Shown: positions 1-8,104 of the stretch, piece by piece | How positions within the stretch are numbered: the first letter of the stretch is position 1 | Layout of the letters: every line of letters begins with the position of its first letter | NCBI GenBank assembly: GCA_947384955.1 | Contig: CANDJC010000034.1 | Coordinates: 1 to 38,826, forward strand | DNA length: 38,826 nucleotides | Direction of reading: 5' to 3' | DNA from: an uncultured Eubacterium sp. | GTDB taxonomy: Bacteria > Bacillota > Clostridia > Lachnospirales > Lachnospiraceae | Notes under the pieces: generated by a model | Databases searched by the model: none | Told to the model about the DNA's origin: nothing | What the model saw: only the letters and a program-made list of their open reading frames with translations | Program-made: the position numbers and the translations under genes

Positions 1-299
1 GTAAAAAATGTGTTGTTATTTCATTGCACAATCATCCGTCTTTGTCTAAAATATCCCTGGTGGATGTACGGTTCTTTCTTGAACATTTGGCAATAAAATT
101 GTTAATAGCTGTTACAAATATGGGCAATATATATTATTTGGTTAAAACGAATAAATTTGACAGGCAAAAAGCGATAGATCTTTTCAATGAGGCAGTATCT
201 GTCAGCAATAAGGCCAGAGGGTTAAAAGCTTTACAAAAAGCTTCTGAATACTTTCTAAAAAACTGCCATAAGACAGGTATCATTTATGAAGACAGATAG
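1..299 (+). CDS. JAMM/MPN-like protein, C-terminal fragment
   Basis: The frame is open from the window edge, so the gene is probably cut at its 5' end; a TTG at 24 is the first possible internal start but has no convincing ribosome site. Near the visible N-terminus is H-N-H-P-S followed by S-x-x-D. That resembles the zinc-binding H-x-H-P...S-x-x-D motif of JAMM/JAB metalloproteases, which also occur as C-terminal domains of some phage head proteins and toxins. The upstream glutamate of the motif would lie outside the window. The rest is a hydrophobic beta-like stretch (IKLLIAVTNMGNIYYLV) and a helical tail. It precedes the next small gene by 12 bases and probably shares its transcript. The family assignment rests on one motif. 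Confidence 0.45.
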   Translation, partial: KKCVVISLHNHPSLSKISLVDVRFFLEHLAIKLLIAVTNMGNIYYLVKTNKFDRQKAIDLFNEAVSVSNKARGLKALQKASEYFLKNCHKTGIIYEDR

Positions 300-311
300 G
301 AGGTATAGATT

Positions 312-536
312 ATGAAATATGGCCATGCGGTGTTAGGAGAGTCAGTTGAATTGTATAACGAAGCAGTCGAATGGGGAAGAGATCAGAAGAAGCGTATGGA
401 AAAGAATGAAAAGGCCAGGGTGATTATATTAGACAGCCTCGCACCTATGCTTGCAGAAAAACGAAAAATAATTGCAGGCCGGCAGTCTGATAAATGTATC
501 ACAATGGATGATATCCAATGCCCAAAGAAAGAATAA
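312..536 (+). CDS. Small helical hypothetical protein (74 aa)
   Basis: I do not recognise this protein. It is 74 residues, highly charged and predicted helical by eye, with no membrane segment, cysteine pair or known motif. An excellent AGGAGG ribosome site (about 298-303) overlaps the stop codon of the preceding gene, so the two are translationally close and very likely co-transcribed. A perfect intrinsic terminator follows directly after the stop, making this the last gene of its operon. It may work with the JAMM-like protein before it, but that is inference from position only. Confidence 0.6.
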   Translation: MKYGHAVLGESVELYNEAVEWGRDQKKRMEKNEKARVIILDSLAPMLAEKRKIIAGRQSDKCITMDDIQCPKKE

Positions 537-546
537 AAACAGATGG

Positions 547-588
547 CAGCACGATTTATTTGCAGGATGAATAAATCGTGCTGTTTTT
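547..588 (+). terminator. Intrinsic terminator of the small operon
   Basis: A perfect 14-bp inverted repeat (547-560 with 570-583, CAGCACGATTTATT and its complement) has a 9-base loop and is followed by TTTTT at 584-588. It sits 11 bases after the stop of the 312-536 gene. Confidence 0.9.
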
Positions 589-670
589 AGATGTAAATTC
601 TTCTGCCACTCTGCTTAAATAACCGCCCTGAGTAAATCCCATTCATTGTGAAAAGTAAATAACCTCTGCT

Positions 671-711
671 GCGCTGTTTTAGTGAAGATTCACAAAAACA
701 GCGTATTTTTT
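671..711 (+). terminator. Hairpin plus T-tract in the leader of the xylan operon (terminator or attenuator)
   Basis: Positions 672-680 (CGCTGTTTT) pair with 695-703, and the interior GTGAA (682-686) pairs with TTCAC (689-693), giving a nearly perfect 32-base palindrome. It is followed by TATTTTTT at 704-711. No gene lies between this hairpin and the terminator at 547-588. It therefore either ends a short transcript or acts as an attenuator or protein-binding site in the leader of the transporter operon. Confidence 0.55.
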
Positions 712-768
712 CGCATTTTTTGCGCAAAATCACGCAAGAACTTAGAAGCAGCAGAGCAATATCCGCAT

Positions 769-805
769 TATAATAAATGCAGATAAAAACGAACCGGCCA
801 GGTTC
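769..805 (+). promoter_or_regulatory. Candidate -10 box and GAACC/GGTTC operator upstream of the transporter operon
   Basis: TATAAT lies at 769-774, without a convincing -35 box at the right distance. A short perfect inverted repeat, GAACC (791-795) and GGTTC (801-805), sits between it and the ribosome site AAAGGAG (813-819). An activator-dependent promoter with a downstream operator would look like this. The arms are short, so it could be chance. Confidence 0.3.
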
Positions 806-826
806 ACAAAAGAAAGGAGTTAAGTT

Positions 827-1777
827 ATGGCAAAAACGAACAAACAAGGTTCCAAGGCAGCAGCCCGGCAGGAATTGTCGATGCTCGGGCATATCCGCAA
901 GGAATGGAGACTGTATTCCCTGATGGCGCTCCCTATCCTGTACTATATTGTTTTTAAGTACGTTCCGGTGCTAGGAAACATTATAGCGTTTCGAAGGTAC
1001 AAGGGAGGACCGAACATCCTCGGGGAATACTGGGTAGGCTTCCGTTATTTTGAGCAGTTTATGACGGATTCCGGATTCTGGCAGGCTTTCTGGAACACGC
1101 TCCGGTTAAGTATCGGCTATCTTCTGGTGCGTTTCCCAGCTACGCTGATTTTCGCGCTGCTGTTAAATGAAATCCGCAAGAAGATGTGGAAGAAAACGAT
1201 TCAGACAGTTTCTTATCTGCCGCACTTTATTTCGCTGGTTGTAGTCTGCGGTATGGTGAAAGAGCTGCTGACAGCGAACGGACCGATTAATCAGCTGATT
1301 CAGGCATTTGGCGGAGAGAGCATTGCATTTATGTCTGAGCCGGGATGGTTTGACGCGGTGTACATTTTATCCGGTGTCTGGCAGGCGCTTGGGTGGGGCT
1401 CGATTCTGTACCTGACAGCGATGACCGGCATTAATACGGAACTGTACGAAGCGGCATCCATTGACGGGGCAAACAAATTCAAGCAGGTGATTCATGTAAC
1501 GATTCCTGGCATTATGCCGACGATTATGACGCTTTTGATTATGGATATCGGAAATATCGTAACGTCAGGCAATATGCAGAAAATCTTGCTTTTGTACAAT
1601 CCTCTGAATCAGGAACGCGCGGACATTATCGGTACCTTAGTATACCGCATGGGTATTACGGGCGGCAACTTCAGCTATGCGGCGGCAGTCGGGCTGTTTG
1701 AGGGCGTTATCGGCCTGATTCTTGTATCGACGGCAAACTTTATGTCCAAGAAGTTTACAGAAACATCTATCTGGTAG
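827..1777 (+). CDS. Carbohydrate ABC transporter permease (LplB/UgpA type)
   Basis: This 316-residue inner-membrane subunit belongs to a CUT1-type sugar importer. About six hydrophobic segments are visible. The first starts near residue 30, after a charged cytoplasmic N-terminus. The C-terminal half carries the EAA loop (EAASIDGANKFKQVIHVTIP), which contacts the ATPase in this family. The start has a strong AAAGGAG site 7 bases upstream. The second permease and a binding lipoprotein follow. No ATP-binding gene is present in the window, as is usual for Firmicute LplABC-type systems that share a multitask ATPase (MsmX/UgpC). The neighbouring GH115 and GH3 enzymes suggest a xylo-oligosaccharide or aldouronic-acid substrate; that specificity is inferred. 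Confidence 0.93.
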   Translation: MAKTNKQGSKAAARQELSMLGHIRKEWRLYSLMALPILYYIVFKYVPVLGNIIAFRRYKGGPNILGEYWVGFRYFEQFMTDSGFWQAFWNTLRLSIGYLLVRFPATLIFALLLNEIRKKMWKKTIQTVSYLPHFISLVVVCGMVKELLTANGPINQLIQAFGGESIAFMSEPGWFDAVYILSGVWQALGWGSILYLTAMTGINTELYEAASIDGANKFKQVIHVTIPGIMPTIMTLLIMDIGNIVTSGNMQKILLLYNPLNQERADIIGTLVYRMGITGGNFSYAAAVGLFEGVIGLILVSTANFMSKKFTETSIW

Positions 1778-1793
1778 AAAGGAGAGGAAGCAA

Positions 1794-2666
1794 ATGAAGG
1801 GAAAGCCATCCTCAGGATACAAGGCATTTCAGGTCGTAAATACGATTATTATGATTTTCGTACTCTTTATTACACTGTATCCGTTTATTTATCTGACCGC
1901 GCAGTCGTTCAGCTCCGATGCGGCTGTAAGTGCAGGCAGGGTTACGTTCTTTCCGATTGATTTTAATCTGGACACATATAAATACATATTAAGAGACAAT
2001 CAGTTTTTCAAATATTATTTTAACACAATTTTATATTCCGCGGTCGGAACCGTTATTTCGGTACTGTTTACAGCGCTGTTAGCCTATCCGCTGTCCAAGC
2101 CGAGGCTCAGGCTGAATAAGTATATTACGCCGATGGTTGTATTTACGATGTACTTTGCGGGCGGCATGATTCCAAACTATATCGTAGTGACACAGTGGCT
2201 CGGACTTCAGGACAGCATGTGGGCAATCATTCTGCCGGGTACCATCAGCACGTTTAACCTTCTGGTTATGAAGTCCTTTTTTGCGGGCCTTCCGGAAGAA
2301 CTCGAAGAAGCGGCTTCGATTGACGGCATGGATGCTTACGGGATTTTTGTGAAAATTATCCTTCCGCTGTCAAAACCGATTATCGCGACTATGGCGCTGT
2401 TTTATCTGGTAACGATGTGGAATGAATGGTTCTCGCCGATGATGTACTTAGACTCCAAAGACAAATGGCCGATTGCGCTGTATGTAAGGCAGCTTGTGGA
2501 AGGCGCGAATAACACGGAGGTCGGCGTTTCCGCAGAGGCCAGCAGCGTGCAGGCTACTTTAAAATCAGCATCAATGCTGTTAACATCTATTCCGATTATC
2601 TGCGTATATCCGTTTGTACAGAAATACTTCGTACAGGGCATGACAATCGGCGCTGTCAAGGGCTGA
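1794..2666 (+). CDS. Carbohydrate ABC transporter permease (LplC/YtcP, MalG type)
   Basis: This is the second permease of the importer, 290 residues from the ATG at 1794, which has AAAGGAGAGG just upstream. An in-frame ATG at 1722 lies inside the previous gene and lacks a ribosome site, so I rejected it. Hydrophobic segments begin at about residue 12 and recur through the protein. The EAA loop (EELEEAASIDGMDAYGIF) with the following ILPLSKP is typical of MalG-like subunits. The gene starts 16 bases after the first permease stop, so the two are co-transcribed and presumably form a heterodimeric channel. Confidence 0.93.
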   Translation: MKGKPSSGYKAFQVVNTIIMIFVLFITLYPFIYLTAQSFSSDAAVSAGRVTFFPIDFNLDTYKYILRDNQFFKYYFNTILYSAVGTVISVLFTALLAYPLSKPRLRLNKYITPMVVFTMYFAGGMIPNYIVVTQWLGLQDSMWAIILPGTISTFNLLVMKSFFAGLPEELEEAASIDGMDAYGIFVKIILPLSKPIIATMALFYLVTMWNEWFSPMMYLDSKDKWPIALYVRQLVEGANNTEVGVSAEASSVQATLKSASMLLTSIPIICVYPFVQKYFVQGMTIGAVKG

Positions 2667-2722
2667 TTCAGCAGTCAGGATATTAGAAGGGGTTATGAAA
2701 AAGAGTTTGTAATTCAGGGTTT

Positions 2723-2739
2723 ATGCAGGAAAACTGCAT
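2723..2739 (+). other. Small hairpin between permease and binding-protein genes
   Basis: ATGCAG (2723-2728) pairs with CTGCAT (2734-2739) around a 5-base loop, in a 129-base gap. Hairpins here often stabilise the strongly expressed binding-protein message. There is no T-tract, so termination is unlikely. Confidence 0.35.
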
Positions 2740-2795
2740 GAAAAAGCTGCCTGTAAAAAGGCTGCTATATGATAATGAATGAAGGAGGAAATACT

Positions 2796-4478
2796 ATGAA
2801 AAAGAAATTACTCGCAATGACACTCGCATGTGTCATGACTGGACTGTCACTGGCCGGATGCGGCGGCAGCGGCGGAGCGGACAAAGAGGAAGGGCCGTCG
2901 ATTTCTGCAGAGGAAGCAGATGATGAACTGGACTATACCTACGGAGCCGGAGAAACGTTCCATTCGAATGAACCGGTGAAATATTCGATGATGTATTCAG
3001 ACCACGAGAATTATCCGTACAAAGAAGACTGGCTGTTATGGAAAGCCATTGAAGAAAAGACGAATGTAACATTTGATTTAACGACGGTAGCGCGTACCGA
3101 TTATAATGATAAAGTATCTGCTTCGGTTAACAGCGGAAGCGCGCCTTATATCGTGCCGAAAGTATATGACTCCACAGCATATGAAGACAGCGGCCAGGTT
3201 GTGGCAATCAGCGACTGGGTGCAGTATATGCCGAACTATCAGAAATGCGTGGAAGAATGGGGCATGGACGAAGACCTGCAGCAGATTCTGGCATCCGACG
3301 GTAAATATTACAGGCTGCCTGGCATGTGGGAGACGACTGCGGGCGGATATTCGCTTGTCATCCGCAAGGATGTGTTTGAGGATGCGGGTGTTGACATGAG
3401 CACAGAAGCATCCTGGACATGGGATGATTTTTATGAAGCAATGAAAAAAGTAAAAGAGCATATCGGCGACGGCTATGTATGGTCTGACCAGTACCAGCTT
3501 GGAAGCACCATGAGCATTGCGGCTGCCGTATACGGGGTTACCGGCGGATTTTCATCAGACGGCGGCGACTGGGGATTAAAAAATGGCACGAAGTTTGATT
3601 TTGATAAAGAAGAGTTCTATTTTGCAGATACAACAGAAGAATATAAAGAATATTTAAGAATGTTCAGAAAGATGTATGACGACGGCATTTTAGACCCGGA
3701 AACATTTACACAGGACAGCCAGCAGGCACAGGCAAAATTTTTCCGCGGAGAATCTTATGTGCTGAATGTAAACTACCAGCAGCTGGCAGATATCTTAAAC
3801 GGCAAAATGCAGGTCGATGATGCAGAGCTTTATTTCCTGACAACACCGGGCGGCCCGGCTGGACAGGTGAAGGTTTCCAGCGGAGCAGGACGTCTGGAAA
3901 ACGGTATTATGATTACACAGAACGCACTCGATGAGCTTGGCGAGAAAGAGTTTATTAAAATGCTCCGGTTTATTGACTGGCTGTGGTATTCCGATGAAGG
4001 ACAGACATTAAGCCTGTGGGGTGTAGAAGGTGAAACTTATACAAAGGCTGACGACGGTACGATTACACTGAATTCTGACATTTATTATAACGGCATCAAT
4101 CCGGGTGCGGAAAAACAGCTGAATGTAGACTTTGGATTCGGCAACGGTGTATTTGCATATGGCGGCTCAAAGACACTGCAGTATTCCAAATTCTCAGAAG
4201 GCGAACAGGAATGGAATGAACGGACAGATTCAAACAAAGAAAATATCAGGCTGATTCCGCCGATTCTGGCAGACGAGCTGCAGAAAGAGGATATGAACCT
4301 GATTAAGGTGCCTTTAATGGATTATGTCAATACATCCGCGCTGGAATTTATTACCGGGAAACGTGATATAGATGCGGACTGGGATGCTTATGTAAAAGAA
4401 TGTGAGAGCAAGGGAAGCACAAAGTATATTGACCAGGCAAATGAAATTTATCAGAAGACAAAAGACCTTTTAAAGTAA
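2796..4478 (+). CDS. Extracellular solute-binding lipoprotein of the sugar ABC importer
   Basis: This 560-residue lipoprotein captures the sugar outside the cell. The chosen ATG (2796) has AAGGAGG 7 bases upstream; an upstream ATG at 2769 lacks such a site. The N-terminus is a classic lipoprotein signal: KKK, a hydrophobic core, and the lipobox L-A-G-C with the lipidated cysteine at residue 22. A Gly/Ser and acidic linker follows. The mature part is rich in Trp/Tyr and acidic residues, and its length fits the ~550-residue LplA-type binding proteins paired with LplB/LplC permeases rather than the ~420-residue maltose-binding type. The stop is followed by an AT-rich gap before the glycosidase genes. 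Confidence 0.92.
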   Translation: MKKKLLAMTLACVMTGLSLAGCGGSGGADKEEGPSISAEEADDELDYTYGAGETFHSNEPVKYSMMYSDHENYPYKEDWLLWKAIEEKTNVTFDLTTVARTDYNDKVSASVNSGSAPYIVPKVYDSTAYEDSGQVVAISDWVQYMPNYQKCVEEWGMDEDLQQILASDGKYYRLPGMWETTAGGYSLVIRKDVFEDAGVDMSTEASWTWDDFYEAMKKVKEHIGDGYVWSDQYQLGSTMSIAAAVYGVTGGFSSDGGDWGLKNGTKFDFDKEEFYFADTTEEYKEYLRMFRKMYDDGILDPETFTQDSQQAQAKFFRGESYVLNVNYQQLADILNGKMQVDDAELYFLTTPGGPAGQVKVSSGAGRLENGIMITQNALDELGEKEFIKMLRFIDWLWYSDEGQTLSLWGVEGETYTKADDGTITLNSDIYYNGINPGAEKQLNVDFGFGNGVFAYGGSKTLQYSKFSEGEQEWNERTDSNKENIRLIPPILADELQKEDMNLIKVPLMDYVNTSALEFITGKRDIDADWDAYVKECESKGSTKYIDQANEIYQKTKDLLK

Positions 4479-4686
4479 TTTAATATATTGTGAAATAATT
4501 TATAATACTATAAAATAATAGCAGCGGGACAGTGCCGTACGAAGTGTGTCTGGCAAAGAAATTTCTGAACCTGCCACGTGAAGCAGATGATATTGGGTGT
4601 AAACGGTAACATAACGGCTGCACGAAAATCCCTCAGCCAGTGAGATAACATTCATTGGCCGGGGGATTTCTTATAAGGAGATAAGG
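4479..4686 (+). promoter_or_regulatory. AT-rich promoter-like region and structured leader before the GH115 gene
   Basis: The first part holds TATAAT (4501-4506) and TATAAA (4509-4514), with TTGTGA at 4488-4493 only 15 bases before the latter, so an internal promoter is possible but weak. The next ~100 bases are GC-richer and can pair locally: GCAGC near 4520 with GCTGC near 4618, and TGGCA with TGCCA. I do not recognise a known riboswitch core. The region ends in the hairpin listed separately. Confidence 0.35.
4626..4669 (+). terminator. Long hairpin just upstream of the GH115 ribosome site
   Basis: Positions 4626-4643 pair with 4652-4669 over 18 positions, with two G-U pairs and one A-C mismatch, around an 8-base loop. 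The tail TTTCTTAT is only weakly T-rich. The ribosome site TAAGGAG (4674-4680) starts five bases after the stem. The hairpin could be a leaky terminator between importer and enzymes, or could control GH115 translation. Confidence 0.45.
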
Positions 4687-7600
4687 ATGGGTTACTTAGA
4701 ATTTAGCAAAGACAGGCAGGTATTTATAATTGTGCCAGAGGAATCCGGCAGCGGTGTGCGGCGCATAGCTCAAAAAGTGTCTGCTGACATCACGCAGACC
4801 TCGGGAGCACAGCCGGTTATCTGTGCCAGTCTGCCGGATGGCGGAGAAGGGGATACGGAAAAACAGCGTTCTGCAAAAGAGCAGCAGACGGAGCAGCGTT
4901 CTGTGGCAGAGCAGCAGCCAGAGAGTCAGCCAAAGGAAAAGCAGCAGTCAGAGCGTCAGCTGAAAGAATCTGCAGGCATACAGGCGGTGTTCGCGGTGAC
5001 GGACGGCGGGAAACTGGCAGAACGGCTGGCAGAGCGTTATCCGGCTTTGAAAGATATCAGCGGGAAACGGGAGTCTTATGCATTTTACCTGCTGGAATAT
5101 CCGCTGGGGGAAGCGGAGCGTGTCAGCGAAACAGGTTCTGAAAGCGCAGTTCACAGAGCGGATACTTCTGAATCTGGTTCGGCAGACTCATCCGGCTGTA
5201 TCAAAAACGGACTGGTAATTTACGGCAGCGACCGTCTGGGGACGATTTACGGACTGTTTCATTTATCAGAGCTTTTAGGCGTTACGCCGTACATATACTG
5301 GGGAGATGCAAAGCCGGTTTCCTATGAGCGCATTCTGCTTGGCACAGAGCCGCAGACGGACGGGGCGGGCGGAAGCGGAAAACGGGTATTTGTGGAAAAC
5401 TTCTGTTCCAAAGAGCCGTCTGTGAAATACCGCGGATTTTTTATCAACGATGAATGGCCGTGCTTCGGAAACTGGACGTTTTCGCATTTCGGCGGATTTA
5501 CGGCGCAGATGTACGACCATGTGTTTGAATATCTGCTCCGTCTGAAAGGAAATTATCTGTGGCCGGCGATGTGGACTTCTTCGTTTTTGTTAGACGGGCC
5601 CGGACTGGCATCGATGGAGCTTGCGGATGAATACGGCATTTACATCGGCATGTCGCACCATGAGCCGTGCATGCGTTCCGGCGAAGAATTTACGCTGGTC
5701 AAAGGCGAATATTCTCCTTACGGAACGGACTGGAGCTATGTGACGAATAAAGAAGGCATTCTGCGTTTCTGGGAAGACGGACTGAAACGGAGCAGGGGGC
5801 ATCAGGCATTTCCGACCATCGGCATGCGCGGGGAGCGTGACAGCAAGATGCTGGGCGAAGATTCCGAGATATCCGAAAATGTCCGCCTGCTCAAAGAAAT
5901 CATTACAAACCAGCGGGAAATGATTGCGCAGCAGATGCAGACAGGGGAAGAAAAAATTCCACAGCTGTTTGCCGTATACAAAGAAGTCGAAGATTATTAT
6001 TTCGGCGATTCTTCCGGCGGCCTGCGCGGCTTTGAGGAGCTTTCGGATGTGACGCTTTTGTTATGCGAGGACAATTTCGGAAATATGCGTGCCCTTCCGG
6101 AAGAGGCAGAACGCGGCCATAAAGGCGGATTCGGGATGTATTATCATCTGGATTACCACGGCGACCCGGTATCGTATGAATGGATGCCGTCGGTTCCGCT
6201 GTCTAAAATCTGGGAGCAGATGACGCAGGCTTATGAATACGGCGTCCGGGAGCTGTGGGTCGTAAACGTGGGAGATTTAAAGTTCCAGGAATATCCGCTG
6301 GGATATTTTATGAATCTGGCTTATGATTTTGACAAATGGGGCAGCAGTGCGAAAAACCAGACAAAGCAGTATACCAGACAGTGGCTGGAGCAGATATTCG
6401 GCGCATACGCGTCAGAGCAGGAGCTGGAAAAGGCCGGCCGTGTGCTGGACGGATTTTTCAAATTGAACGGACTGCGGCGCCCGGAATCGCTTCATTCCGA
6501 AATCTATCATCCGGCGCACTATCATGAAAGCAGAAGGATGATGCAGTTTTGTGAAACGGTGGAACAGGAAAACGAGCAGCTGCGGGCGGCGTTTAAAGAA
6601 CGGGGCATGGAAACGGCTTATGAGAGCATGATTTATTATCCGGCAGCTGCTTCGGCCAATTTATTGAAAATGCATCTGTATGCAGGATACAACCATCTGT
6701 ATGCGGCGCAGGGCAAAGCCATAGCAAATGAAATGGGAGAGCGCATGGAACGCTGCATTCTCAGAGATGAACAGCTGACCGCACAGATTGCGGCTTTTGA
6801 GGACGGCAAATGGGCCGGAATGGAAATGGCGTCCCATATCGGATTTACTAACTGGAACGACGAAGACTGGCGCTATCCGGTGCGGCATGTGGTAAGGCTC
6901 GCGCCAAAACCAAGGCTGACCGTATCGAAGGCGGATGAAACGGAGCATTTTACAAACCAGTATTTTCCAAAGCCGCTGGAGATTACATTTGAATATGTGC
7001 AGGACGGCGGGATACATCCGTGTGCAGATGAGCTGAAGGCATGCATCCAGATTGCGGACGGCGGACAGGGAATTCTGGAATGGCAGATTCAGATGGAAGA
7101 AGACTGCGGCTGGCTCAGATTCTCGGCCGCATCCGGTAAAACGGCTTTGCAGGATGAAATCTGGCTGACGCTGCTTCCAGATAAGCTGGCTGAAATGAAA
7201 GTGTTAAAAGAAGAGGTATCCGCTTCATTTCGGATTACAGCCGGGGAGCAGTTTGTTCCGGTTCAGGTGCGGGCAGTCCGTAAAGAAACAGCCGGGCTTT
7301 TAGATAAAACATTTATAGCCAGCGGAAATGTATTTACCATAGACGCGGTTCACTGCGCAGAAAACAGAGCCGGGCAGTATCAGGGGAACACAGCGGCATT
7401 TGAACCGCTCACGGATTTCGGCAAATACGGCAGCGGCATGAAAGTATTTCCGGTAACCGCATCGTTTGGGAATGCCGGAGCAGATACGGAACATGCGCCG
7501 TCTCTGACATACCGCCTCTGGGCAGAAACAGCGGGCGATTACTGCCTGAATCTGCATACATCTCCGGCAAATCCGCTGGTATACGGCGGAAAGCTCCATT

Positions 7601-7932
7601 TTGCGGTATGTGTAGAAAGCCCTGCGCTCAGTGCTCATGCGGCGGCAGCGGAATCTGGAAATATTTTTACAGAAGTGGAAATTACGGGAGATGGATATAA
7701 AGGCGGCGAGCCGGGATGCGTGCCATGGGAGCAGGCCGTTCTGGACCAGGAGCATGTCGGCAGGACACAGGTGCATCTGGAACAGGGACTGAATCAGATT
7801 ACCGTATCTGCAAGAGAAGCGGGCATGGTGCTTGAGCGTATCGTCCTTTATCCGGCGGATGCGAAATTGAAAGCATCTTATCTTGGGGCGGCGGAAAGCT
7901 GGAGAAAAACGGAAAATCCTGAAAGCCGGTAA
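4687..7932 (+). CDS. Glycoside hydrolase family 115 (xylan alpha-1,2-glucuronidase)
   Basis: This 1081-residue enzyme is predicted to remove 4-O-methyl-glucuronic acid side chains from xylan. The central region carries the family's typical blocks: KYRGFFINDEW, LRLKGNYLWPAMW, ADEYGIYIGMSHHEPC, and the later VNVGDLKFQEYPLGYF. A C-terminal extension is beta-rich, in line with the C-terminal domain of this family. No signal peptide is present, so the enzyme probably works in the cytoplasm on imported aldouronic acids. The start has TAAGGAG 6 bases upstream. Two low-complexity inserts are odd: a Gln/Glu/Lys-rich one at about residues 57-97 and a Ser/Glu-rich one at about 143-172, both in the N-terminal domain. 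The family call is strong; the exact substrate is inferred. Confidence 0.92.
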   Translation: MGYLEFSKDRQVFIIVPEESGSGVRRIAQKVSADITQTSGAQPVICASLPDGGEGDTEKQRSAKEQQTEQRSVAEQQPESQPKEKQQSERQLKESAGIQAVFAVTDGGKLAERLAERYPALKDISGKRESYAFYLLEYPLGEAERVSETGSESAVHRADTSESGSADSSGCIKNGLVIYGSDRLGTIYGLFHLSELLGVTPYIYWGDAKPVSYERILLGTEPQTDGAGGSGKRVFVENFCSKEPSVKYRGFFINDEWPCFGNWTFSHFGGFTAQMYDHVFEYLLRLKGNYLWPAMWTSSFLLDGPGLASMELADEYGIYIGMSHHEPCMRSGEEFTLVKGEYSPYGTDWSYVTNKEGILRFWEDGLKRSRGHQAFPTIGMRGERDSKMLGEDSEISENVRLLKEIITNQREMIAQQMQTGEEKIPQLFAVYKEVEDYYFGDSSGGLRGFEELSDVTLLLCEDNFGNMRALPEEAERGHKGGFGMYYHLDYHGDPVSYEWMPSVPLSKIWEQMTQAYEYGVRELWVVNVGDLKFQEYPLGYFMNLAYDFDKWGSSAKNQTKQYTRQWLEQIFGAYASEQELEKAGRVLDGFFKLNGLRRPESLHSEIYHPAHYHESRRMMQFCETVEQENEQLRAAFKERGMETAYESMIYYPAAASANLLKMHLYAGYNHLYAAQGKAIANEMGERMERCILRDEQLTAQIAAFEDGKWAGMEMASHIGFTNWNDEDWRYPVRHVVRLAPKPRLTVSKADETEHFTNQYFPKPLEITFEYVQDGGIHPCADELKACIQIADGGQGILEWQIQMEEDCGWLRFSAASGKTALQDEIWLTLLPDKLAEMKVLKEEVSASFRITAGEQFVPVQVRAVRKETAGLLDKTFIASGNVFTIDAVHCAENRAGQYQGNTAAFEPLTDFGKYGSGMKVFPVTASFGNAGADTEHAPSLTYRLWAETAGDYCLNLHTSPANPLVYGGKLHFAVCVESPALSAHAAAAESGNIFTEVEITGDGYKGGEPGCVPWEQAVLDQEHVGRTQVHLEQGLNQITVSAREAGMVLERIVLYPADAKLKASYLGAAESWRKTENPESR

Positions 7933-7976
7933 ATACAGGAAGAGCGAAATTTCCGAAGATTCGTAAGAAAAGCAGT

Positions 7977-8075
7977 GCAGAATACAGAAGAAAGTGAAAA
8001 TACCCGGGATTTTTGCAGAAGAAAAGAAAGCAGAATACAGGAGAAAATGAAAATACCCGGGATTTTTGCAGAAGA
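7977..8075. repeat. Tandem 46-base direct repeats upstream of the dehydrogenase gene
   Basis: Copy 1 (7977-8022) and copy 2 (8030-8075) differ at 2 of 46 positions and are spaced with a 53-base period. A third, decayed copy is visible at about 7931-7976. Each copy contains the palindrome CCCGGG within AAATACCCGGGATTTTT. Copy 2 contains AGGAGA followed by ATG (8047), which opens a 33-codon frame running into the dehydrogenase gene. Confidence 0.85.
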
Positions 8076-8104
8076 CAGAATAAGAAAGAAAAGAGGAATC
8101 GAAA

